From Perca fluviatilis (Eukaryota > Chordata > Actinopteri > Perciformes > Percidae), in contig NC_053134.1 in the NCBI RefSeq assembly GCF_010015445.1, positions 8,853,265-8,917,264 on the forward strand: 64,000 nt of DNA. The letters run 5' to 3'. The notes beneath the pieces are model-generated. The model did no database searches, was not told the origin of the DNA, and was given only the letters and a program-made list of their open reading frames with translations. Made by a program: the position numbers and the translations under genes. Below are positions 24,901 to 39,000 of this stretch, piece by piece (the stretch's first letter is position 1; every line of letters begins with the position of its first letter).

Positions 24901-27900
24901 TTTGTTCACTAGCAATGGTTCACAGTAGAATGGGCTGTAGGTGGAGTTGACATAGGTTACAACAGTCTTATTAAGCCATTTTTAGGTTTTAATATATTTC
25001 TATGTGGGTATTTGTAAAAATGTAGGTCTTTGTGGCACATATGTTTTTAAACTTAAGAAAATTTGTGAAGAGAGGACAAAGACTGAATGTATCTGTGTAG
25101 TGTAAAACATGTGAACCATTGTTCTTTTGAGTGGTGACTGAACATTATGCGGAAACACATAATATCAGAAAAACTGTGAAAAAGGGGCAATGCCATCAAA
25201 TGAAAACCATTGGTAAAAACATGCGTTTCATTTGTGCCATGTTGAATGGGAGAAGACAGAGAAGATAGACTGAAGAAAATGTCATTACATACTTGGGACT
25301 GGGTCTGATTTCCTGTCCGTTCTTGTACCACTTCAGCTCAACTGTGGGGTCGGCCAGATCGACCACCAAGCGGATCTTTCCACCTTTATCCACCTGATAT
25401 GCTGGTTCCAGCTTCTTTGCAAAAGCTTTGAAAAGACGAAACAAAGGTCACAAAAGAGACACCAAGATGGAGATTCCCTTTTAACCAGACATGAAGACTG
25501 ATATTCACCCAGGAGCATATCCAAAATTTGGAAAACACTTATTTACCTTCGCTTTTCTTCTCCTCTTTTGGGATCTTCTTCATCCTCCGCAGCAGACCCC
25601 TCAGATCTGTGATGCCGTACGTGAAGGCAATCTTTTCGTACTGATCTGGACGGGCGTTCTTCAGGATCTCCCACACATCCACCTCTGGAGTGTCATCCTG
25701 TTTCGGCTCCCTAGTGGTGCCGGATACGAGGGAACGATGTGAGGGTAGGGGTCATAGGCTGGTGTTTGCAACGTGTCCTGAGGAACTACTCATTAACCTC
25801 TAGCTTAGGGGTCTTTGAGGGATTGGTAGGGTCTCCCTTAAGATTTACAATCGCTGCTTATTTTACTTGGTTCCTGCCCTGCCATTTTTGGTTTGTTTAT
25901 CCTATTCCATTCCTCAGGACATGTCACACAAAGGGATGGGCATGGTGAGCTGTCTACCTGCGTGTTGACAACAGCTGTGGGGTCAAATGTTAAGTGTAAC
26001 ACAAAACACAGAGGTGTTCTCTAATCTGCTTTGAATCCAAAATCAGAAAAGGAAGGAAAGGAAGACTTCTTGTGAGGTGTAATTCACAGTTTCTTAACAG
26101 CTAACCTAAAATAGTCTAGATCTTTTTTTTTATGAAATGAGGGGAGGAAAGGCCAAGTTATTAAAAAAAATAAACAAAAGAGATCTACAGGGAACACTGA
26201 AGACAAATCTAAATAAAAAGTCAGAAAATAAACAGTGGGTTAGTGTAATAGAACTTAGTTTTTCTTACTTATAGTTCTGTGATGATAAATTACTGAATTA
26301 AATGCAAAATACTATCTTGAAAGTCATCAACACGTCATCTATCACAAAGTGACTTTAATTCAAAGCAAGTTTCCTTTACTGTTAGCCTTTCAGTCCTGTG
26401 ATCATTTCCAATATTTATCTCCCGGTGGCTAGCTATCGTTGTGAGGACAGTGACTTGGTTAAATGCAATGGCAGGAGTATTTCTAACATCTATCAAATGT
26501 GTGTGTTTTTCTGGTGAACGAATCCAGAGAACCCAGAGGGACACACATGGCCAAAATGTGAGATATTTTAAGATCTTCCACTCAGCCGCTGTGCCACACA
26601 AATGGCCACTTGGAAGATTTTCTTATTGTTATAATATTCTAACATTTAGGGTTGCAATTGAATCCACAATAATGATTTTTGGGGGTTTCTAGTATGCATT
26701 GAGGGATAAAGGGGAAACATTAAGAGGGAGCTGAATTATGGAGGGAGTTGGGTTCTTTTAGTTTGGACACAAAACTTAAGAGTAAGTGTGGGAGATGAAA
26801 CAAGGGTTTTATCAGTGTTGTAGGATTAAATTAGCACACACAAGCAGACACAGATCAATAAAGGAGAGTTTTGTTTCCATTTTGTCATACCACTTATTGT
26901 AATGCTACGCATTTGTGTAATAACATGATATATAGCATGCAGGAAGGGGAAACCTGCAACAAAGATTTGTAATGCTGATTTTAATGTCTTTCATATTGCT
27001 CTGGCCCATCCCTTTGTTTATTGTTGGTTTGAGTGATCACTTCAGAAATTATCCGACACGGTTAGATAATGATATTTAAGCTGTTAGCTTTGTGAGATCC
27101 AAGTTAATAAACACGTTGCCCTCGACATGAGTGTATTCATTAGTTTGCATAAAGAACATTCAGACAGCCCTTTCTTTCATAGACATTTTCCCAAATGTCC
27201 GAAAGATTGGAGGTGAATAGCGTCAAACATTATTCCATTCTACGTTTGTAATTCTCATCTGTTTATTTTCAGGCAGTTATGAAGACAGCTGAAATAAACA
27301 TGGAGGTATTTGCTTTGTATTTCTAAGTTGAAATAAAACGACAATGTAGAGATAACACTATTTTACAGCATCATTTCTCCGTGGCCCACTAGCACATCAT
27401 TAACGATCCAAAATGGCGCACTCTGCCTCATAAAGGTGGCGTTTGACTCATGGCTTGATGAAGAGCTGTCACCTCAGAGTGTTTATGATGCAAGGCCCAT
27501 TTCCATCATTACTGATTGCTGACAGAGCGGTTAGGAATGCTGCCTTCAAATGAAGTGTTACCATACTACAGTAGGCCAACACTCTTGCTCGTCTAATTCC
27601 TAGAGCTACATGTCATGCTGGGGACTCTACAGGATTACAGTACTCACCCGCAGTAAGGTATAATCGTTTTAAAACCTATGATTTTCTCATTACTAACCTT
27701 TGATTTCTGAATATGTAGGGGAGAAGAAGAGACAAGCCCAAAATAAAAATGTATAATTTTGCCAGTGAACAACGTCACTGCCTAGGACTATTTGTACTCA
27801 CATTTAAATGTTGCACTGTATCATCTGGAAAATGCATCATGGTATTTATTCTGAGTCACCCCAATAGCTTTGGTAAACCAGAGGTTTTCAAACTGTGAGG

Positions 27901-30900
27901 CGCCCCTCCCAAAATTCACACCCCTTCTCAGGGTCATAACTCAAATCCGACTACACAGTCATGACACACATATTTTGAGATTCAGTGTGACTTACACTTT
28001 CAGGGGATATGATTATCTCTTTCATTGTCACGAATAAATGTCAATTAAACCGCTTAGAAATCATAGAATAAAGACGGCTCCTATATAACTCCAGAACTTT
28101 AACACGTTATTAACTTTTCTTCTGTTTTAAAGTAATCCAGTGATAGTAGTCTGTACATCCATCAGTACATTGCACACAGAAACTGCTAATAGCTAATTTG
28201 GCATAATTGTAATGGTGCCAATTTACCAAAATCTAAACAAATATAGACTAAAAATAACCGGGCTCATACTTTTTTTGCCATTAGACGGGGATGTTGCGCA
28301 ATTGTCACAACTTGTCTGAGCCGGGGCCCACAGACTTTGAAAACACCTGGTATATCGTGATGTATCATCTGCAGAAATGTACTTGCCACTCTAATGGTAG
28401 CCTAATACAGATCATATTTACAAAAGATTTGAAAGAAAGCAAAAAGAAGCACATAAAAAAAAGCGCTTAAAAATACTGAAATGGACAAAATCCACTCGGG
28501 GTTGGGATGTGATTCTCACCTATGTTTAAGGAGACCACTAAAGTCAAGCTCCCCTGCATCTTCTTGTCCTTCACTGCTGTTGTTAACAAGGAGAGATTAA
28601 TACAAATGGAATCAGAGTTGAAACCGTTACAGGCACTAGAAAACAATGCTTAAAGAGCAACACAAAGCAAAGGCTCTGACGTCAATCAATGCATTAGCTC
28701 CTAGCTAACACACGATTAATACACAAAAACACTCTTTTTATCTTTTCTGGATAAAAGCTTGAAACAAGGTGTTTTGTGTAAGAGCGATCCCAGGCAATAT
28801 TGCCCCAGTGTTTCTGCAATGTTGAAGCAACATTACTGAGAAGCAACATTTTGAAACTGGGATGCTTTGCATTGCTTTCCAGACACATTGTTTGGAGGGA
28901 GATTTAAAATGCAAGAGTTGGCCTTTAATTACACATTGAGTCGGCTGGTTGATTTGTAATTACCTTTGAGAAAGGTCAATGACATTATTACAACCATCTT
29001 GTCACACTTAAATGTCCTAAAAAATAATATTACTAGAAGGTGAAATGTTTATCGCACTTGTTCTTTTCTTCACTTCTCGCATTTATTAGTATTATTTGTT
29101 CAGTTGAAGTGAAAAAAGGATATACTGTACTGTTGCATACTGAATTGATAATGGTTGCTGTTTACAGTTCTTTCGTTACCTTCTTTTGAAAGCTGATCGA
29201 ATATCAACATTCTGTGAGCCTTCAACTTCTGTAAGAAAGTAACGACAAATACCGTATGATAGTCTGAATTTAGTTGACATATTAGAGTAAATATAATGCA
29301 CTTTGATGCTTTAACAAACCTTTAACCTCCAAGTCAAAGGAACAGCTGTCAAACTTGTCCTTGTAGGTGACTTCACACCTGTAGTTTCCAGCATAGTTGT
29401 CTTTGGCCTTGATGATGTGCATCTCAAATGTGTGGATCTGCCAGGAAGTGATACTGTATATAAGAATTGGTTTTACAGCACCTACTGCAAGGTGGTGCTC
29501 ACGTAGGAGCTGGGATAGGTTGGGCCCTTGCTGTACAGTACCTTGGTCAATCGTTCAAAGGTCTCTTTCAGCTGTAAGTGCTTTCCTGTCTTGCTGGCCA
29601 GATCCATCCATTTTCCTTTAAACCACTTGATGGTGGGTTTGCGGAGGAGATCTTTGGCCTCCACTTTGGCGACAAAGGTGATGTCTCCACCTTTTAGACA
29701 CAGAAAATACAGTGTGATCACAGAGGAAAAAGTGTCCAACAGTCCAAATGTCCAATCAGTAAACCATTAACGTCACACTGAAAGCTGATTTAGTAAAACA
29801 TAAAACTATAGAGGCACTATGCTCTCAGTGCCACTCCGGAAGCTTTCTAGTTAAACATTTTAGGCAGTGTGCTTGTTGTCTTTATTACAGAGATTAATAA
29901 CACTCTCATATCTTCTTCTCATTTAATGATGATAATGGGTGAAGCTAGAGCCAGCAGCTGGTTAGCTTAGCTTAGCAAAAAGACTGGAAACGGGGAAAAT
30001 AGCTAGATTGGCTCTTTCCAGAGGTAACAAAAAATGAGTGAAAAATTGACAATTTGGGGTTTTACACAGGGTTACAAAATATACCGTGTTTTGTACTTTG
30101 TTACCTTGAGACAGAGCTAGGCTAGCTGTTTCCCCCTGTTTCCAGTCTTTCTAAGCTAAGTCTCCTGGTTGTGGCTTCATATTTAATGGACAGGTACTAA
30201 ATCTCGGCAAGCAAGTGAATATCTATTTCCCAAAATGTGTAACTATTTCTTTAAGGCTTAGAAGAGTCAATGTACCACCCTTGTGAAAATCTAGAATTTT
30301 TGTTTTACCATCTTCAACTCTTCTTTAGCTCCTCTTTGTTACTCACCCACAGGGACAGAGGCACTTTGGGGGCTCTCTATCAATAGGGTGGACCGTGGTG
30401 GGCTGTCAATGGGCTTTTCCAAGTCTTCTGGGCCCTGGCCATCTCCCAGAGACCACACTGGTCAGTCAGGAGAAACACATACATGACACAGTGCTCTCCA
30501 CTGTCATTGTGCGAGGAAAAATATATCAATACACTTGAGGAATTCATACACCCACCTCACTTTTGATCTGAAGTTTTTAGTCGTACCAGAGGAGAGTTAT
30601 AGAGACAGACAGACAGACAGACACATTTTCTCACTTTCAGCCTTCACACCACATACAGCTGCATAATTTAAGCTCTTGGCAACATGGAAAGCATGAAACA
30701 GACAATATGAAACACAGAAATATATATAATTTTTTTTTAGCAAAATAAAAAAAAAGAAAGAAGTAAATTCTTCATTTTCCTGATGCTCCGGTCTTCTTTG
30801 CAATGTAAGGTCTGAATGTGGATGAATCACACTGTTGCCGTGTAGCTGTTATCCTGGGCCTGTCTTTAAATCTTTTGCAAGTTCACCATTGACAAAATTG

Positions 30901-32974
30901 TGCATCAAATGTTGCCTGCTAAGTTTTATCCTATGCAAATGAAAACAATTTCATTTTCAAAAAGCCCCATCATGTCCTACATTCAGCGATGAAGGACGTG
31001 GGGGTGTTGGGGGTATGCCATTTCAGGAAAACAATCTTTTTCATGTTGCACACCATATTGTTGGAACAAATTAACCTGGATTATGCTAAACTGCTAGCAA
31101 GCCTCCATTTGACCAGTTATGGCAGTTTCTGATTTTCTGGATACCGGTTTTAATTCCTCTTGGAGTGTATGAAAAAATTACCATATATTACCATAAGAGT
31201 TTTTTTGGCTACCACGTTATTACCTGAGTCTTTTCTCCCCATGGCTGGCAAAGGGACGCTATCATCTAAACAAAGACAGAGAGAAATTTACAGCATATTG
31301 TAAGGAATAGTACTGTAAAGTCCACTGAAGCAAGCACACACTCACAAATTGTAAAACCAACAAGCAATTACAGATTTGCAAGCGTTGACCCGAGGAATTC
31401 TGAAGATCTGGTTTTATAAAAAATGCTATGCTCTTTGTTTTGCTTTCAAGCTATATCTTGAATATTGATTGATTAGTGATTGCAAAACCTAAATAAGACT
31501 GTTGTGTTCAGAATTCCAAATTTATTCACATAAATGGCAATTTATGTGTACAGAAAAGAAAATACATAATCTTGTAACACCCCAAAAGTCTTATCAACAT
31601 AAAGAAAAAATAATGTGTGTTATTAAATGTATGTTAATATGTTAGCAAAGACTTTCTTGTATTGAAAAGCTAACTTCCTCCAACATGTTTCCTACATTCA
31701 GACAGTGGGGGATTCTGATATAGAGTATGTTACTGGTTTCAGAGGTACTAAAATGGTGGTAGGATTTAACAGAGGGATCTTACTAGGCAGCTCAATTGAG
31801 AGTTTCTTGAGTGAATTGGCATCCTCTGTGAAAAAAGCACAGTTACCATTGAAATTAATCAGGATAAACTCAACTACTTGGATGTTTTCCATTGAAAAGC
31901 TCAGGGAAGCACCTCTGTACTCGTCTTTCGTTTGGAAGTTAACCCAACCAACCACATATCCCTCATCCTTGAAGCCTTTTCTCTTGTTAAACCGAAAAAT
32001 AGTGTTTGAAAGCACTTACAGTAACGCAACAATGTCTGGCTTTGTGCACCAGAAAGAAAAAGAAAAATTTCTTTTTTTCTTTCGAACAAGCCACACAAAA
32101 TAGAAATGTGTGCTTTATCAGAAGTTTATTTTTCTTAGTTTTTAAGTTTTGGGTTTTACAAGACAGAAGGCTTCAATCATAAGGTCTTACTAGTTAGTTA
32201 AGTATGTCTGGTTAACTTCCTCCAATGCCCAGCAGCTTTATCAAGCTTTTTTAATGGAAATAATCCAGGATTGTCTCTAAAATAGTCCAAAATGGTTACA
32301 TATAACTATAAGTTCAATAAAAATATAAGCAAGATTATTTAGAATAAAAGAATTAACTTATTTGCTGCCTTACCAATGTACGTTCCGTACAGTGGTGGCA
32401 GAGTATTTAGCCTAGCTTATTGTGGCGACTAAGGCTACAGCCAAAGTAATATGTTTTCTTTTTAAATCGCATAACTTTTGCTACGTCCTGTCACGTTTTA
32501 GAACCCCTAAACAGTCCTCGACGTTTGAAAACGCTGGTAACCCCATTTTAGTTTTAAAACTCCTGAGTTGCAATTTAGACGGGCGGAAACGGAGACTTTT
32601 GAAAACGATGACGCAGACACTCACGTTTGCTTCCTGATTTAACATGGATGACAAATTACAGGTGTGCTGACCTTGTTGTCGAAGCTAGCAAGAGTTTTTT
32701 TCCCCCTGCACATGCTTCCAGTTCTTAAGCTAGGCTAAATACATACAGTACATACTCTGCTAACTAGCTAAACTTGGTTACACAGAAAAGAAATTGATAT
32801 TAAGACAGCAAGTAAATTAATATCCCAAAGTCTATGTATTTTACAAAAGCAAAAGAAATAAAGTAAGTGTATCAACATAAAAGGGAATGCCAACGCCCAG
32901 AAAAGTTTGTAACGTAATGTTAGCTGTTTGTAATATTTAGTTTTCATTCTGAAGCTTGGATAATTAATTAATTA

Positions 32975-33011
<37 letters not shown>

Positions 33012-36000
33012 GGCAATGGTTTAATAAATACAACATAACTTCAGCATTCCCTTACAGTAGATAGACTTTAAGATTTTAAACAATATATTGAACAATAATG
33101 TGCATGTGTATTAATATGCATAAACACATTCAGCAAACATGTATTTATTTTGAATGTATAATATATACATGTGAAATGTGATTTTCATATCCATACCTTC
33201 ATTTGAGAAGAACAAATAAAGGTTGATGTGTTTGTAGGAGTATTTTGCATGTAAAAATCACATATTTACTACATGGACATCACTGCAAAGACATACATCA
33301 AAATATTTACAGATTTGACAGGAAAATCCATATGAAAAAATATATACCTGTGAAGCTGTAATCCACATTACACACAACACTTAACTTGGTAACACTTTAT
33401 ATTAAGGTTCTTTGTTATAAGCGAATCCATATAAAATGATTATTAACATTATGTTTTTATGAGACTATGTAAGTGTTAATAATAGCATCTTAAACAGATT
33501 TATTGTTATAATGTCTTATAATCTAACAATAAATGTTTGATACTATTATTAACCATTGTAGTTTCATTAACACATAGCAATGTTAATACGCATTTTAAGA
33601 CTTATAAAGCCCTCATTACCTATTAACTAACGCTTATTACAAGTACCTTAATATAAAGCGTTACCCTTCATTTTGCTTTTCTTAGATCGCCACAATATAA
33701 CTGACCAACTTGTGATTCAACTTTAGAGTACTTTAGCGCCCATGAGGTGATGGGAGTTGATTGAACCTGACTCAAGGTGCTCCATTGCAACTGTCCTTAA
33801 AGGGTGAGGTGAAGAGGAATAAATTAGGAAGCAGTAAGGGTTGTTATTGGTACCAACCTGCTTGGGGTGTTGGGGATGGGGTAGTGGCTGCAGCATCATC
33901 ATCTGTAATAAAGGTGTCATTGACAAATAGACCCACCTATCAAAAAGCTCCAAGTCCATCACTGGCAAGCCAACAAGACACATGACTGGCAGGCCAACAA
34001 GGCCATCGATCACATGCGGGACAAGACTTTAAATGGAGCATGACATGCAGCTCTTGGAGAGGAAGAATGATATCAAAATATCAACCGATGATTTGACCCT
34101 AACTGCTGTACAGTATGTCTGAGAGATAAACTAGTGTGGGATCATGAATTCTTATTACTGCAAGCTTCTCAAGCTGCCAAAACAAAAGCACAAGCGCTCT
34201 AGCACCATGGCGATATATATATATATATATAATATGCAACCCATATTTGCAAAAAATGCTCATTACCAAGTCAACGAAAGCATGAAATTCTGTGTAACTT
34301 CAAAAAATCTCAGCTTTTTAACTTCAGCTGTATATTCTCTCTCAAAATCTGTTCATTTCAACTCACCTTGAGATACTACATAAACAAAGCTTATAGAAGA
34401 AACCAGCCAGCCGCCTTATCAACACTATATTTAGTGTATGTGTGTTTGTTCTGCTTATACATTCATGTTTTTGAATTATAGAATGAAGAGTTAAATGACT
34501 CGCCTTGCACACAAATTGCATTACCTTTAGTTTGCCATTTCAGGTACTTAATCTATTTGTCCTCATTTATTAGTCTATATTAGTTCTTATTTCTTTAGAC
34601 ATATGAAAACTCAGGCACTGCACCATAAAGTCCTCAGGAACAAGCATATGTTTTTATTTCTTTACATTCTGCATGCAATTAAAGATATGTAAGAATCGGA
34701 GCACTGTTTTAAAAGCAAACAATGAATACATTGTTCCAACCAATAAGAGTGAAGTCCATAGCATTCTGAGCAAGGAAGTAAAGGTAATCTATTAGCTTTC
34801 AACTGAGAGTAAATCTAGGTTTTAAATCATTTTGCCATGCTGCTGAGCTGTATAGTGTGCAACTGAAATGACTTCCAGGGCTTGTTTCAGTAACATTTTA
34901 AGTGGAAGAGCTAGAGGGGTAAACATGCATTTTGAGAGAGAAATGGGACTGATTCATGTTTAGGAGGTATACTTACCTGTTGGTGGGGGAGAGCAAGGGC
35001 TCTCTTCCTTTACAGTAGAGTCACCGGACTCTGCTTGATATTTTACCCCAACCCCACCAGCCTGTGGTTGGTTTGAGCCATTCTCGGCAGGTCTCGGCTC
35101 CTGAGCCACCACAGCCTGTAATGGCTCAGACTCTGTGGGCTCTGGTTTCTTCACATCAGTCTCTATTGGCTCTTTTCCCTCTGCTACCGCCTCTGTACAG
35201 CAGACAAAGCGCCAGGCTGGAGCAGCAAGCATCGGGCACAACTACTGGTAGCCTTGCAAGATAATGCTTGCTCAAATGAGGTGGGTATAAATAGCTAATG
35301 ACCAGATAGCCACAATCTTAATTGGTGACATTTAGGTAAGGAAGGTGAGCTAAATGCTAGCATGCTAACATGCTGATGTTGACTGGGTATAGTTTACCAT
35401 GTTTACCATCTTAATTGATAAAATATGTTGACCTGATGCTGGCACTAGAGGGAGAATCATCAAAATCTTCTGGATTCATCCTTTTCGCACCATGTTCTGT
35501 ACAAAGTCCATCCAATAGTGGTTGAGATATCCATCTGTACCAAAATGTTGGGGTTAATGACTTCCATAGAGTCAGGCTGCTAGTCAATCATTCAAACTCA
35601 ACTTTATTTAATTTTTACTATATTTAAGCAAAAATATGGTATGCCATCGTGTCTCATGTTTTGATCAGTGGGACCAGTGGAGCATCTATCTGGTCATTGC
35701 ATATTTATACTGTAAAGTGATCAAGGATCAATGGATTTACTGACTCACACCACATTACAATGTCAAACACTGTATGTATGTATGAAATGTTCTCATTGCT
35801 TGTACCATTACATTTAGATAGCTGGCCTTTAACTAGAGGCAACAGAGTCAGTAAAACCCAACATCCCCAATCCCTCTATACCTCCTGTGTGCTGACACAG
35901 TTACACAAACGCAAAGACAGCCACAGCACGAGTTACTGACAGCAACAAGCGTCAAGACAACTGAAGGTATAGCAGTGCAGGCATGTGGATATGTAAACAG

Positions 36001-39000
36001 TGAGTGTGGTGGTGGTCTTACAGCTAACCTAATTAACTTTTTGTGTGTTGAGCAATCATACCTACACATAAAAAGTGCACCTATAGGCCTCTCAGAGTGA
36101 ATTAAGTGGAAATCGTGATGGCACACACCAAACGAACACGTGATGTGAATGTGCAAAAGAACGAAACATTCTGGGGCAAGTGAAGGGGGGCATCAGGGTT
36201 ACCCACCTGGGGGTGGAGAAATCTCCAGGGAAATCTCAGGTAGGGGCAGGGCACCGTTACTGTCTGGCGCAACACTTTCTGAGCATGTGACAAATATAGT
36301 GGTGGATGGAACAGCTGCTTTTTATAAGCACAAAGCTTCAGCATCTGCAGTGCCTCTCTCAGTCTCGCATTCGAACATACACACCAAAACAAAGACACAC
36401 ACACACAAGCAGACATAAAAACACCCAAAGGTGTACCAACTCACCCATCTACACCCACCAGCCTGCACATAGTCATTCACACTTTATCGCAATAAATCAA
36501 TTTTTTTCAGACCATTCTCACATTTCATACAACACAGGAAAAGCTTCTTGTCGGGCTATTTTCCTGCCCATAAATATACAAGATGTACTGTTAATATGTC
36601 AAGATTAGGATTATGCAAATGGATTTGAGGTTCACAATTGAAATGCACAATAATAAACACACTATGTTCAAATAATACCAAGGCTGAAAGCCGAATCATA
36701 CTTTGTACTGATGTTATGGTGGTTTTGCTGTAGATGCCTTATGGCGTAGGCTGTGTAGGATTCACCTGTGGTAGCACCTCCTCAACACTCGCTGGAAGTG
36801 TCGGCATTGTCATGCTGTGTTGTGCATTGCTTATATACCTAAAGTGTTATAATCTCTTTGAGATAAAGATGTGCTTTTATTGGAAATTAGAGAAATTGCA
36901 CTGGAAATGGCTTCCCTGGATCATGAAATGCAAGTTACCACTACACTTATTTTGTCCACGTGTTGTTGGACAGTACTGTGTTACAGCAAAGTGGTTTCCT
37001 GTTTTTGTTTTACGTGGATTACATCTCAGTTATCCGGTTATGCTTGGGTCGACTTGTTCGCTGTCTTAACAGAAGTTTGATTGAGCGATGTAATCAGTTT
37101 GATCTCATCCCGAACATGTTAGCTTGGTGCAGGACTGAGAAGTGGAGAGAGACGATTAGCCTCTGCCAAAAGGGGAGAAATGCGACCCCCTGTAACTCCA
37201 AAGATATCTTAATTACTTTGTGTCTTCTTAGCTGGCTTGCTAACATTAGCCGCAGCTCAGGACTCACCTTGCTTTGTTTGTGTTAGTGTTGTGTAGTGTG
37301 TAGGAGTAACTAAGGTGATGTAACAAGTAATGCAACTCATTACTTTTGATGTAGTGAAGTAATTAATAAAGTAACATACTTACTTTTTCTGTGAGTAATA
37401 TCTAACGAGTACATTTTTCAAGTTACTTGCCCAACGCTGGTTACTGGAAATCATGAGCTAGTGCGCCGCTAAGATCAGACTGGCATTTTTAAATAACACT
37501 GAGGAAATTATTTGTCTGACAAATCATAGTTTTCCCCAGGAAAAACTTTAGTTAGACCCTAAAAAGCTGAGCTCTCCCCCCTGACCATGTTAGAGCCTCA
37601 AGATGCTGCAGCTCCAAGGTCAAACCCCAGCGCCAGCAAAAAGCCAACGGCATGCCAGCACCTTGCTCACATGGGGCGGCCGGGGCGTCAGCTGAATCAA
37701 CAGAGAGGGATCAGCTGGGTGGCGAGAGGAATGTCAGAGATGCTGACAGCTTGGTCGTCGCCACAGATTACTCTGGAGCACAGCAGCACATCCATACTGC
37801 CGACTATTTGCTTCACATTTACACTCCTATGCGACTGTGTTTGCACATCCATGCCAGGTTCAGAGCTGCAATCCTCACGGTACATGTGTAGATGTGCTAA
37901 GTTTTGCCCAGTGCCTGAACTCCTTTGATGTGTACACTTTGACAGAGGTATTCACTTGGTTTCCTCTTCACTTTGTCCTTCTTTCACTTATGCAACTACC
38001 CTTGTTTTGGTGAATATATGTCTGTTCTTGTGCATACATTGTGCAGCTATAAGCTGTTGGACTGTAAAGTGACGGGAGATTAGATATCGCCGTCCACTCA
38101 CCTTCTGGCTGGCCGTTTGGCATCTCATCTAAAGAAAGAAAAGAAAAACACATCACTGTCAAACATGATAACAAGTAGTCTGACTGTATGTCCTATTCAA
38201 CCAAAAATATGTTTTTCCGTGCACTTTGACTTATTTTTTATTAATATCCATTCACCACTAAGCCATATCTTCTTTGAGTCGGATGACTGGCTCCTCGTGC
38301 TTAGACACTATGTTGTCTTAACTGATTATGAAAGAGGGCCCCATGACACGCCATTTGTTTGCCCTCTGCCTCGTCTAGACTTATGAAACTAATGGTGATG
38401 GTGGTGGTGTAACTAGAACATGTTTGGATACGACATTTAAAACCTATAACCGGACTCAATGCAGGGCATCAACAGATCTAAGCATCTATACAGCACTTGG
38501 CATGCAATGACAGGGTTACAGAATCAACCTCTTTTCTTATTAGTGGGTTAGTGGAGCACACAGCCACTAAGGTTGTTTAGTACTCATGGGATCTTCAGAC
38601 AAGTCATAAAATATCTGGGGCGGCCTGTTCTTTTTATTGTTCTAGCTCAATTAGTTTAAATTATCTGTGATGATAATAAGGACAAGCAAGTTGTATAAAG
38701 GCTAAGCAATCCTCTCCACTTCTGCTCACCTTGATCGTCACTTCATCACAGTGAACGAAAAACGTAAACACTGTGATTGCGTGGCAGTCGCCTACTCTGT
38801 ACTGAGACAAGGAAAACCTTCCCATCAGCTGTGTTTGTGTATCTTTGACTGGTACTGTATTTGTATGCACATTTTGTAATATTGCATTAGAAAAGCAGTA
38901 CAGTATGAAAATGGCAAAATTTGATAAAACTTCCTCAATTTGACGTAAGCTTTTTTTTCTTTGTCAAAAATAGTTGATGCGCTAAACGCTTAGAATAAGT

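Noticed and set aside
37587..37928. 113-codon plus-strand frame in mybpc1 intron 2
   Set aside because: No family resemblance, no splice context, antisense inside an intron.
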